Shown piece after piece: positions 1 to 5,752 of a stretch of 7,395 nt of DNA; the first letter of the stretch is position 1, and every line of letters starts with the position of its first letter. The stretch spans positions 1 to 7,395 of the forward strand of contig JACMJI010000187.1 in NCBI GenBank assembly GCA_014380705.1, written 5' to 3'. The notes under the pieces are model-generated. The model was not told where the DNA came from and did not search any database. It saw nothing but the letters and a program-made list of their open reading frames with translations. The stretch comes from Gorillibacterium sp. Its GTDB lineage: Bacteria; Bacillota; Bacilli; Paenibacillales; NBRC-103111. Position numbers and translations under genes: made by a program.

Positions 1-6
1 ATGTAT

Positions 7-82
7 AAATATTATATGTTCATTCTGATTCCGCATCGGTAAACGCACGGCGTCAAAGGACGCCGACAGGCGTTTATCCTTG
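7..82 (+). repeat. Hairpin-forming intergenic element, copy 1 (leader of the glycosidase gene)
   Basis: This copy closely matches a second one at 1907-1987. Shared blocks in order are AAATATTA (7-14), TTCATTC (19-25), CATCGGTAAACGCACGGC (34-51), GACGCCGACAG and CGTTTATCCTTG (to 82), with the same 8-base gap between the second and third block in both copies. It can fold as an outer stem GTAAACGC/GCGTTTAT around an inner perfect stem GGCGTC/GACGCC with loop AAAG. It ends 100 bases before the downstream start codon. No T-run follows it, so it does not look like a terminator. AAATATTA contains a -10-like TATTAT, so the hairpin could lie in the 5' leader, but no -35 can be judged at the window edge. 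I do not recognise it as a named riboswitch class. It could be a structured leader, an operator region or a dispersed repeat. Confidence 0.6.
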
Positions 83-166
83 GGACGTTTACTATTTCTT
101 CCGAGTAAAAAGGGAATGCGTGATGTGAAGTCGAACAACAAGAAGACAAACACGAAGATGAGATTT

Positions 167-173
167 AGGGGGA
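167..173 (+). promoter_or_regulatory. Ribosome binding site that selects the GTG start at 183
   Basis: AGGGGGA lies 9 bases before GTG 183 and 15 bases before the in-frame ATG at 189. The spacing favours GTG, with ATG as the alternative; the proteins differ by only two residues. I see no convincing sigma-A promoter between 83 and 166. Confidence 0.55.
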
Positions 174-182
174 CGCTTAACA

Positions 183-1682
183 GTGATCATGAAAACGAAT
201 GGGACAGCTAAGAAAAAATCTTTTTCAGAAAAAAGGGTATCGTCCAAAATCAAGGGTCGTCTGCTCCTGTTACTCGCCATGGCCCTTGTTGTAGGTCCGG
301 GAGGAATGGCTCATGCGGCTGCAGGGGTAACCTATGAAAGCAAAAGCATTAGCTATGACGGGAAATCGTATTCACTTCAATATACGGTGATTGACCCGAA
401 GAATCCTTATTTACGCGTCATGGCTGTAACCGCTCAAGAGGGGATTGGGCATGTCGAGGACTTTTCCTCGATGGTCAAAAGAAATAATGCCGTTGCAGCG
501 GTCAATGGAACGTTTTTTAATGCTTATGAAGCAAGTGAGACGGTTCGTTATCCCAATGGGCTTTTATTAAATGCTGGGGAAACCCTCCATAGCGGCAAGA
601 ATCAGTCTCTTATCTTGCCCGTGAGTAAGACACCGGATATTCGCATGATTCAATTAAAGGTCCAAATTACGATAAAAGGCAAGGACACATCCTATACATG
701 CAACCCGTGGGGGGTCAATCGCTATTACGGGGAGAAGACGACGACTCAAATTGTCGTATTTACCAGAGCTTTTGGGAAACAAATTACGTTTGCTGGCAGT
801 AAAGCAATCATCAACAATGAGGGAATAATCACAGCCATTACGGCAGGGACAGCTGCTATTCCGAATGGAGGAGAAGTGCTGTTTATCGGTAATGATGAGA
901 GCAATAAGCGAAATATAATGACCAAGCTTTCTGTCGGAGATCATGTAACAATAGAGCATACGGTTCTTGATACGGATAGCGGTGTCCTATCCACAACGGA
1001 GGATTATGAGGCAGCAGTTGGTGTAGGTCCAAAGCTCGTTACAAACGGGAAGGTCGATGTGAATACAGAGCGAGATGGATTTCAGGATCCTAAGATCACG
1101 ACCTCAGCCGCCGCACGCAGTTTTGTCGGGGTGAATGCGAATGGTCACTTGGTGCTGGGTGTATCAACTGCTGCAACGATGAACCAACTTGCTCAGGTGC
1201 TGATCAAGCTAGGATTGAAGGAAGCCATGAACCTCGATGGCGGCGCAAGCTCTGCTCTGTATGCCGAGGGGGAAATGAAGCGATCAGCCGGAAGGAAGCT
1301 CAGCAATGCAATTGTGGTTCGAGGGTATGATAAACCGCAGGTTCAGGTATTCGTGAATAGAAAAATCGTTAATGAAATTCGCGGCTATATGGAGAACAAT
1401 CGTACAATGGTTCCCCTGCGCGGGATATTTGAGCGTTTGGGAGCGACGATGTCCTGGGATAAATCAGGCAAAATCCTAACCGTACGCAAAGGGGAAACCA
1501 AGCTGGTGCTGGAGCTAGGCAGTAAGCAAGCTGAGCTGAATGGTAAAATAATAGCGTTGGAGACGCCGCCTGTTGTGCAGGAGGGCAGGACGTTTGTGCC
1601 CTTGCGTTTCGCAGTGACCGCCCTGGGTGGGACAGTAACCTGGGACAATGCCTTATATCGCGCATCCATTGTGGCGCCGTAG
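183..1682 (+). CDS. Exported phosphodiester glycosidase-family protein with C-terminal stalk domain
   Basis: The product has 499 residues. A basic N-terminus of about 24 residues is followed by a hydrophobic stretch (26-42) and a likely signal peptidase site near AHA-AA (43-47), so it should be exported. Residues about 50-381 resemble the NAGPA/phosphodiester glycosidase fold (exopolysaccharide or GlcNAc-1-phosphodiester hydrolases). Visible signatures are NGTFFN (108-113), GVGPKLVTNGK (280-290), SAAARSFVGV (308-317) and MNLDGGASSALY (349-360). Residues about 387-499 resemble the copper amine oxidase N-terminal domain, a common surface stalk module in Paenibacillus, with two MVPLRGIFERLGA/FVPLRFAVTALGG-like motifs. 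I infer a role in cell-wall or surface-polysaccharide sugar phosphodiester cleavage; the substrate cannot be read from sequence. The gene stands alone, with an in-frame second stop (TAA 1695) shortly after TAG. Confidence 0.85.
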   Translation: MIMKTNGTAKKKSFSEKRVSSKIKGRLLLLLAMALVVGPGGMAHAAAGVTYESKSISYDGKSYSLQYTVIDPKNPYLRVMAVTAQEGIGHVEDFSSMVKRNNAVAAVNGTFFNAYEASETVRYPNGLLLNAGETLHSGKNQSLILPVSKTPDIRMIQLKVQITIKGKDTSYTCNPWGVNRYYGEKTTTQIVVFTRAFGKQITFAGSKAIINNEGIITAITAGTAAIPNGGEVLFIGNDESNKRNIMTKLSVGDHVTIEHTVLDTDSGVLSTTEDYEAAVGVGPKLVTNGKVDVNTERDGFQDPKITTSAAARSFVGVNANGHLVLGVSTAATMNQLAQVLIKLGLKEAMNLDGGASSALYAEGEMKRSAGRKLSNAIVVRGYDKPQVQVFVNRKIVNEIRGYMENNRTMVPLRGIFERLGATMSWDKSGKILTVRKGETKLVLELGSKQAELNGKIIALETPPVVQEGRTFVPLRFAVTALGGTVTWDNALYRASIVAP

Positions 1683-1698
1683 AAGAGCAAGAGATAAA

Positions 1699-1814
1699 GA
1701 GCTAAGAAAGAGCTAAGAAAGAGCTAAGAAAGAGCTAAGAAAGAGCTAAGAAAGAGCTAAGAAAGAGCTAAGAAAGACTAAGAAAGACTAAGAAAGACTA
1801 AAAAAGACTAAGAA
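1699..1814 (+). repeat. Purine-rich tandem repeat, 7 x 11 bp then 4 x 10 bp
   Basis: The unit GAGCTAAGAAA starts at 1699, 1710, 1721, 1732, 1743, 1754 and 1765. A shortened unit, GACTAAGAAA (one G lost), follows at 1776, 1786, 1796 and 1806. In the last two units the sequence drifts slightly. The plus strand is almost all purine except for the CT of each unit. Each unit carries TAA and the 11-bp period shifts the frame, so the array cannot be translated. It begins 17 bases after the glycosidase stop codon and ends before the terminator, so it is likely transcribed as 3' untranslated RNA. The two homogeneous blocks suggest expansion by slippage after one deletion event. Confidence 0.9.
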
Positions 1815-1863
1815 TTACGAACAAATCATCGTCGTTAATGAAATTGACCTAACCCTTATTGCA

Positions 1864-1887
1864 GAGCTCCACTTTGTGGAGCTTTTT
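1864..1887 (+). terminator. Rho-independent terminator after the glycosidase gene
   Basis: AGCTCCAC (1865-1872) pairs perfectly with GTGGAGCT (1876-1883) across a TTT loop, with an extra G-U pair outside. Five T bases (1883-1887) follow. It lies about 180 bases after the stop codon, beyond the tandem array. Confidence 0.85.
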
Positions 1888-1906
1888 CCACTGTATCAGA
1901 AGGTAC

Positions 1907-1987
1907 AAATATTAGTTAAGGTTCATTCCTATGCCTCATCGGTAAACGCACGGCCCTACGCAGGACGCCGACAGACGTTTATCCTTG
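1907..1987 (+). repeat. Hairpin-forming intergenic element, copy 2 (leader of the sigma operon)
   Basis: This second copy of the element at 7-82 has the same ordered blocks: AAATATTA (1907-1914), TTCATTC (1922-1928), CATCGGTAAACGCACGGC (1937-1954), GACGCCGACAG (1964-1974) and CGTTTATCCTTG. The outer stem GTAAACG/CGTTTAT is kept. The apical part differs: GGC/GCC pairs outside CCT/AGG with an ACGC loop, so base pairing survives although the bases changed. The element ends 81 bases before the proposed sigma start. Keeping a stem through sequence change hints at an RNA structure, but two copies are too few to prove it. Confidence 0.6.
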
Positions 1988-2053
1988 CTTAGAAATATTT
2001 TTTATCAGCTACCCATGCAGGGGAGAGCCGTGTGCGTGCGTCTATTATGGTGA

Positions 2054-2089
2054 AAGGGGGAGAGAGCGATTGAAGACGAAGCTGTAGTG
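2054..2089 (+). promoter_or_regulatory. Sigma-factor translation start region (RBS, ATT/TTG mini-frame, GTG)
   Basis: A strong AAGGGGG (2054-2060) lies 8 bases before ATT 2069, which is in frame with the sigma gene. An in-frame TGA at 2051-2053 limits the search, and no ATG, GTG or TTG occurs in that frame before GTG 2087, which is 26 bases from the ribosome binding site. Out of frame, TTG 2070 opens a five-codon frame (MKTKL) whose TAG (2085-2087) overlaps GTG 2087 by one base, as in termination-reinitiation coupling. Starting at ATT keeps the residues EDEAVVEAI that ECF factors usually have before the first helix. Confidence 0.5.
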
Positions 2090-2623
2090 GAAGCCATACT
2101 GGAAGGCCGAACGGAATGCTACCGGATCTTAGTGGATCGTTATCGGTCTTACCTGTATCAGGTCGTCTATGCGATCGTTCGCTCCCCAGTGGATGCGGAA
2201 GATGTGACGCAAGAGGCTTTCCTGAAAATCTATTCCGCACTCCCCCTTTACCGCAAGCAGGGATTCAAAACCTGGATCACCCGAATTGCTACCAATAAAG
2301 CGATTGATCATGTCCGAAAGCTGCGGCGCCGCAAGGAGGACACGGTCGATCAAGTGGAGCACAACGTGATGAACACGGGGCCATTAGCGAGCAGCGTGCA
2401 GGAGGATATCCTTTTAGACAAAGAAAAGAAAGAGCTGCTGCACCGTCACCTGGAAGTCATGCCCATAAATTACCGGGATGTTGTGATTGCCTATTATTTT
2501 CATGAAAAAACCTATCAGCAAATTGCTGTCGAGCAACAGATCGAGATTAAAACGGTCGAATCAAAGCTATACCGAGCCCGTCATTGGATTCGCAAAAATT
2601 GGAAGGAGGAGGAGTTCAGTTGA
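2069..2623 (+). CDS. ECF-type RNA polymerase sigma factor
   Basis: The product has 184 residues from ATT 2069, or 178 from GTG 2087. Numbered from the GTG, region 2 spans about 13-82 and includes the DAEDVTQEAFLKIY core (36-49) and the FKTWITRIATNKAIDHVRK promoter-melting/-10 recognition helices (60-78). A linker follows, then region 4 at about 115-170 with a helix-turn-helix (YQQIAVEQQIEIKTVESKLYRAR). The short two-domain layout is typical of ECF sigma factors, which direct RNA polymerase to stress or envelope promoters. The next gene overlaps by 4 bases and encodes a zinc-finger anti-sigma factor, which supports this assignment. I prefer the ATT start because of ribosome-binding-site spacing and N-terminal homology. 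A single missing base near TTG 2070 (TTGGAAGAC would restore the frame) is an alternative. The target regulon cannot be read here; autoregulation is likely but no ECF promoter was recognised. Confidence 0.9.
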   Translation: MEDEAVVEAILEGRTECYRILVDRYRSYLYQVVYAIVRSPVDAEDVTQEAFLKIYSALPLYRKQGFKTWITRIATNKAIDHVRKLRRRKEDTVDQVEHNVMNTGPLASSVQEDILLDKEKKELLHRHLEVMPINYRDVVIAYYFHEKTYQQIAVEQQIEIKTVESKLYRARHWIRKNWKEEEFS

Positions 2624-3084
2624 CCCAACATGAGAGCAACGAACTTTGGCTGGCCTATATTCAAGATCAACTTCCTGAAGTAGTCCGCAACCGAATGGAA
2701 AAGCACCTGGAGTCCTGTGACGATTGTCTACAGGCTTACATGGCTAATCTAAACTTTCTTCCGCTTGCGGAGCCCGGGGAGGAGCTTTTCGGAGCTGCCT
2801 TTACCGATCAAGTGATGGCCAGTCTACCTACCCTGCAAACTGTGGGAAAGAAGCTGCCGAGTAAGGAAAGGTGGTTTCATCGCACCATTGTTCATTACGC
2901 AGCGGCAGCGGCGGTTACGATTATCATGATGTCCTCCGGGGTGTTCAGTGAGGTGCCAAAGCAGCTTGAACGGCTTGAAGCCTCTCAGCCCTGGAAGCAA
3001 GGGGATTCACTATCAGACCAACTAATGAAGAAGACATCTACATTCTTGGATTCGATCCAACCCAAAGAAACAGGAGGGAAATAA
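2620..3084 (+). CDS. Zinc-finger membrane anti-sigma factor
   Basis: The product has 154 residues from TTG 2620, which overlaps the sigma TGA in TTGA. A long GGAGGAGGAG ribosome binding site (2605-2614) lies inside the end of the sigma gene. A longer in-frame start at ATG 2584 exists but lacks this placement. The N-terminal domain carries the ZAS signature HLESCDDC (H29, C33, C36), typical of anti-sigma factors that bind their sigma through a zinc-binding helical domain. A single membrane segment lies at about 90-109 (IVHYAAAAAVTIIMMSSGVF). The outer part is short, about 45 residues, so there is no large extracytoplasmic sensor domain. I infer that it holds the upstream sigma factor at the membrane until an envelope signal releases it. 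Sensing may be shared with the two membrane proteins encoded next. Confidence 0.85.
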   Translation: MTQHESNELWLAYIQDQLPEVVRNRMEKHLESCDDCLQAYMANLNFLPLAEPGEELFGAAFTDQVMASLPTLQTVGKKLPSKERWFHRTIVHYAAAAAVTIIMMSSGVFSEVPKQLERLEASQPWKQGDSLSDQLMKKTSTFLDSIQPKETGGK

Positions 3085-3087
3085 AAA

Positions 3088-4179
3088 GTGAAACCTAACG
3101 CGCTCTTGGCTTTTCTGCTGTCCTTTTGCCCTGGACTTGGCCATCTCTATCTAAACCGGAAGCTGCGAGCTTTTCTATACGCCATATCCTTTTTCGGACT
3201 GCTATTTATAATGGCGCTCAACTTTGACAATGTAGAAGGAGAATTTGTCCTTGTCCTGCTGTTTGCGGCATTTATTGTTTGGGGGATCAATCTGCTGGAC
3301 GTCATTCTGTATCTGAATTCACCAAATCGCCATAGGCAATCGATGCAGACGGTTAGCACTGATCCAAGCGATGGGGCGTCCGAAGATCATATCAATCAGC
3401 AAAATGATCGCTTTAATACGATCCTGTTATCCATTATTCCTGGACTTGGACATTTCCACCTAGGGTTGATGCAGCGCGGGCTCACTTTCCTGGTGTCTTT
3501 CTTCGGATTTTTCACTTTGGTTACTTTTGTCACCTTTACAACGCGGGTCGAGGGCTTCTTCATATTCCTGCTTGCCCTTCCAGTGATTTGGCTTTACTGC
3601 ATGTTCGATGCGGTACAGCTTGTGAACCGCCGCGAGAGGGGGGAACAGCTAGAAGATCGCTCCTTGTTTGAGGACTTAGAACGAAGCCGGGAGGAAGGCA
3701 AGAAAAGCCGGACGATTGCCACCGTACTCGCTATTTTTCCAGGGGCTGGACATATGTACCTGGGTCTTCAGCGCAGAGGATTGCAGCTCATGGCGGCGTT
3801 CCTATTCTCCATCTACATCATGGATACCTTACACTTGTCCTTGTTCCTGTTTCTAATTCCATTAATCTGGTTTTACAGCTTGTTCGACGCTTTACAGAAT
3901 ATATCGAAATATGATCGCGAACCACTACAGGACACACCGATTGTGAATTGGCTGATGAATCATCAGAAGTGGGTCGGGTTTGCTCTGCTTGGTTTAGGGT
4001 GCTACTTCTTATTCGAACGAGTAGGCCGGGTGATATTGGAACAGTATTTTCCAAATAATCAGGTTTACCTATGGTTGCACAATAACTTCAGCACGATGGT
4101 TATATCCTTCCTGCTTATCTTTGGCGGAATCCGGCTGCTGATTGGGGATAAGAGCAAGAACGGAGGGAAAAGAACATGA
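3088..4179 (+). CDS. Polytopic membrane protein with three PGxGH repeats
   Basis: The product has 363 residues. GTG 3088 has AGGAGGG (3072-3078) at 9 bases and follows the anti-sigma stop by 3 bases. It is built of three repeats. Each opens with a PG(L/A)GH motif at the start of a membrane segment (PGLGHLYL 15-22, PGLGHFHLG 118-126, PGAGHMYLG 218-226), followed by basic residues such as QRG or RRG. Each closes with W-x-x-x-x-(F/L)-D (D71, F173-D174, F266-D267), for example WLYCMFDAVQ and WFYSLFDALQ. Each repeat carries two to three hydrophobic segments, and charged linkers separate them (about 80-108 and 180-208). A C-terminal pair of membrane segments follows (about 296-310 and 335-352). The repeat resembles TM2-type small membrane domains, but I cannot name a function. 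Its place in a sigma/anti-sigma operon suggests a role in signalling or envelope response. Confidence 0.8.
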   Translation: MKPNALLAFLLSFCPGLGHLYLNRKLRAFLYAISFFGLLFIMALNFDNVEGEFVLVLLFAAFIVWGINLLDVILYLNSPNRHRQSMQTVSTDPSDGASEDHINQQNDRFNTILLSIIPGLGHFHLGLMQRGLTFLVSFFGFFTLVTFVTFTTRVEGFFIFLLALPVIWLYCMFDAVQLVNRRERGEQLEDRSLFEDLERSREEGKKSRTIATVLAIFPGAGHMYLGLQRRGLQLMAAFLFSIYIMDTLHLSLFLFLIPLIWFYSLFDALQNISKYDREPLQDTPIVNWLMNHQKWVGFALLGLGCYFLFERVGRVILEQYFPNNQVYLWLHNNFSTMVISFLLIFGGIRLLIGDKSKNGGKRT

Positions 4180-4853
4180 GAAAATGGCGTGTAGGGACGT
4201 TATCCATGAGTGTGACGTTGATTGCGCTCGGAATAGGCTTGTTGATTCGTTTGGGAAAGGGGTCAGAGACCACTCTTTTCTTCCTAGATTGGTGGCCCTT
4301 GGTCTTTATTCTTCTAGGAGGGGAACTCCTGCTGCAGCTAATTCTGTCGGGACAGAAGGATTCACCCATTCGTTATGATGTATTCAGCATCCTGTTTGTA
4401 GGCTTAATCTGCTCGGGTGGCTTGATCCTGGCGCTTCTCACCTCGACGGGTATTATGACCGAAGTGAGGGAAGCGATCGGGGGAACGGAGCGAAGCGTTT
4501 CACTGCCGGAGTTCCGCGAAACAGTGGGCAGTGAAACCAAGAAGATCGTTGTCACTTCACACCAGTCAAATCTGGTGATAAGACGCGAGGACGCGGGCGA
4601 GATGTTCTTGTTTGGTACCTACCGCCAACAGCTAAATGAGGGCAAACCTGTGGTAGAGGTGAATAAAGCGGATTTTGCTGCGATTCGTAAATCGGGTTCT
4701 ACACTCTATGTGGAAGTGAAAGCTCTTCCGCTGAATCATGGCATACATACGGAGTATCAAGAAACTTCGGCTACACTCGTCGTTCCGTCGACTATAGCTG
4801 TTGAAATTAATGGACCTTATCAAACAGACGATCAATCAGAAAAGCTTCCCTAG
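4176..4853 (+). CDS. LiaI/LiaF-like membrane protein, probably shortened at the C-terminus
   Basis: The product has 225 residues. ATG 4176 overlaps the previous stop in ATGA, with GGAGGG 8 bases upstream. Three membrane segments lie at about 7-24, 38-57 (starting at the WWPLVFILLGGE motif typical of LiaI/LiaF-like N-terminal regions) and 69-92. A soluble domain (about 105-215) has beta-rich stretches such as KKIVVTSHQSNLVI, SGSTLYVEVKAL and TSATLVVPSTIAVEI, suggesting the beginning of an adhesin-like or LiaF-like beta repeat domain. It ends abruptly after EINGPYQTDDQSEKLP, and the last codons lie within the terminator stem. From memory of Paenibacillus relatives, similar proteins run roughly 100 residues longer, so a C-terminal loss is likely but unproven. 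I infer an envelope-stress accessory role with the upstream genes. Confidence 0.75.
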   Translation: MRKWRVGTLSMSVTLIALGIGLLIRLGKGSETTLFFLDWWPLVFILLGGELLLQLILSGQKDSPIRYDVFSILFVGLICSGGLILALLTSTGIMTEVREAIGGTERSVSLPEFRETVGSETKKIVVTSHQSNLVIRREDAGEMFLFGTYRQQLNEGKPVVEVNKADFAAIRKSGSTLYVEVKALPLNHGIHTEYQETSATLVVPSTIAVEINGPYQTDDQSEKLP

Positions 4854-4870
4854 ATGAGGGAAGCTTTTTT
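4841..4870 (+). terminator. Rho-independent terminator of the sigma operon, overlapping the last stop codon
   Basis: AAGCTTCCCT (4842-4851) pairs with AGGGAAGCTT (4857-4866) across AGATG, followed by T bases to 4870. The left arm encodes the final residues KLP and the first base of the TAG stop. A-rich bases before the stem give four T bases on the other strand, so it could also act weakly against the convergent operon. Confidence 0.9.
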
Positions 4871-4881
4871 CCTATAGCAGG

Positions 4882-4893
4882 GGGTAATTACCC
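4882..4893. other. 12-bp perfect palindrome between convergent genes
   Basis: GGGTAATTACCC reads the same on both strands. It lies between the sigma-operon terminator and the stop of the hydrolase gene. No T-run follows on either side. It may be a protein-binding site or chance; nothing else is visible in 4871-4938. Confidence 0.3.
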
Positions 4894-4938
4894 TAAGCAG
4901 ACTGAAGACCTGCAATGGAGACTCTCCGTACCATTGTT

Positions 4939-5742
4939 TCACGGGGAACATCGCTTACAGAATGTTAGAATCACCTGAGCCAGCTCTTCGGGAGTCTCGA
5001 TCATGCTCATGTGTCCGGCGCTTGCAAGCGTAACGTTCGTGAAGGAGGCTTTGTTCACCGAGAATGTTCTCTCCGCAGGAATAACACCATCCTTAGCCCC
5101 TGCCACCAGCAAGACGGGCTGGATGGCCCCTTCAAGGACATGGTTTCGATCCACGCGTTGTTTCATGCCCTCCTGTGCAGCGGCTGCACCATGCAGAGAG
5201 GTGCCTCTGCCGATCTCCTTCATCCGCGCCACGTCCTCAGGCTGCGTTGTTAAATGTTCAGGTGCAAACAGCTTAGGGATCAGTCCTTCAACAAAAGCAG
5301 CGATGCCTTCATTGTTGATAACAGCAATCCCTTTGTCCCGACCTGCTCGTCCTTCCTCCGTGTCCGGTAATGCAGTGGAGTGGATCAAGCCAAAGCCGGC
5401 TAATTGGTCACCAAGCTTCTCAGCGAGTGCAAGGGTGATATAGCCTCCGAGCGAGTGACCAAGGACAATAGGGCGCTCGATGTTAAGCACGGTGATGAGG
5501 TGCTCAATATCGCTGGCAAAGGCCTCCATGGGGTAAACCGCAGCCTCGGGTGCAGCAGACTTGCCATGTCCGCGAAGGTCGGGGACAACAACTCGATATG
5601 CGCTTTCTAAGTAGGGAATGATTTGCTCCCAGTAGCGGGAACTTCCACAGAAGCCGTGAAGCAGGATGAGCGGGCTTCCACTGCCGTGTTCCTCATAGGC
5701 GATTGGTGCAGCACGGTTCCCCAGTCTTTGAGGATTCATCAT
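4939..5742 (-). CDS. Alpha/beta-fold hydrolase
   Basis: The product has 267 residues. ATG 5742, or the adjacent ATG 5739, is preceded on the minus strand by AGGAGGG, which overlaps the stop of the oxidoreductase gene; the genes are 10 bases apart. The alpha/beta hydrolase signs are clear: the HGFCGS oxyanion region (29-34), the DLRGHGKS strand-loop (55-62), the nucleophile elbow GHSLGG with Ser97, an acid at Asp218 (AGAKDGVIP), and the base His244 in AGHMSMIE. The length and absence of a signal peptide fit a cytosolic esterase, lactonase or peroxidase-like member of this superfamily; the substrate cannot be told. Being downstream of a Gfo/Idh/MocA oxidoreductase suggests a shared catabolic step, for example hydrolysing a lactone formed by the dehydrogenase, but that is inference. 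Confidence 0.9.
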   Translation of the reverse strand: MMNPQRLGNRAAPIAYEEHGSGSPLILLHGFCGSSRYWEQIIPYLESAYRVVVPDLRGHGKSAAPEAAVYPMEAFASDIEHLITVLNIERPIVLGHSLGGYITLALAEKLGDQLAGFGLIHSTALPDTEEGRAGRDKGIAVINNEGIAAFVEGLIPKLFAPEHLTTQPEDVARMKEIGRGTSLHGAAAAQEGMKQRVDRNHVLEGAIQPVLLVAGAKDGVIPAERTFSVNKASFTNVTLASAGHMSMIETPEELAQVILTFCKRCSP

Positions 5743-5752
5743 CGCTTCCCTC

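Noticed and set aside
34..82. Rho-independent terminator at the element hairpins
   Set aside because: The stems are followed by CTTGGG or CTTGCT rather than a T-run, and the same hairpin lies shortly upstream of genes in both copies.
1369..1690. Antisense coding regions over the glycosidase C-terminus
   Set aside because: Two overlapping minus-strand frames of about 100 codons lack ribosome binding sites and recognisable domains, and the plus-strand frame has a clear stalk domain.
1699..1814. CRISPR-like array
   Set aside because: The units are 10-11 bp with no spacers and no cas genes nearby; this is a simple tandem repeat.
2584..2619. Longer anti-sigma start at ATG 2584
   Set aside because: It would overlap the sigma gene by 40 bases and ignore the strong GGAGGAGGAG site that points to TTG 2620.
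5003..5443. A 146-codon plus-strand frame inside the hydrolase gene
   Set aside because: Its translation shows no family motif, while the minus strand has the full hydrolase catalytic triad.
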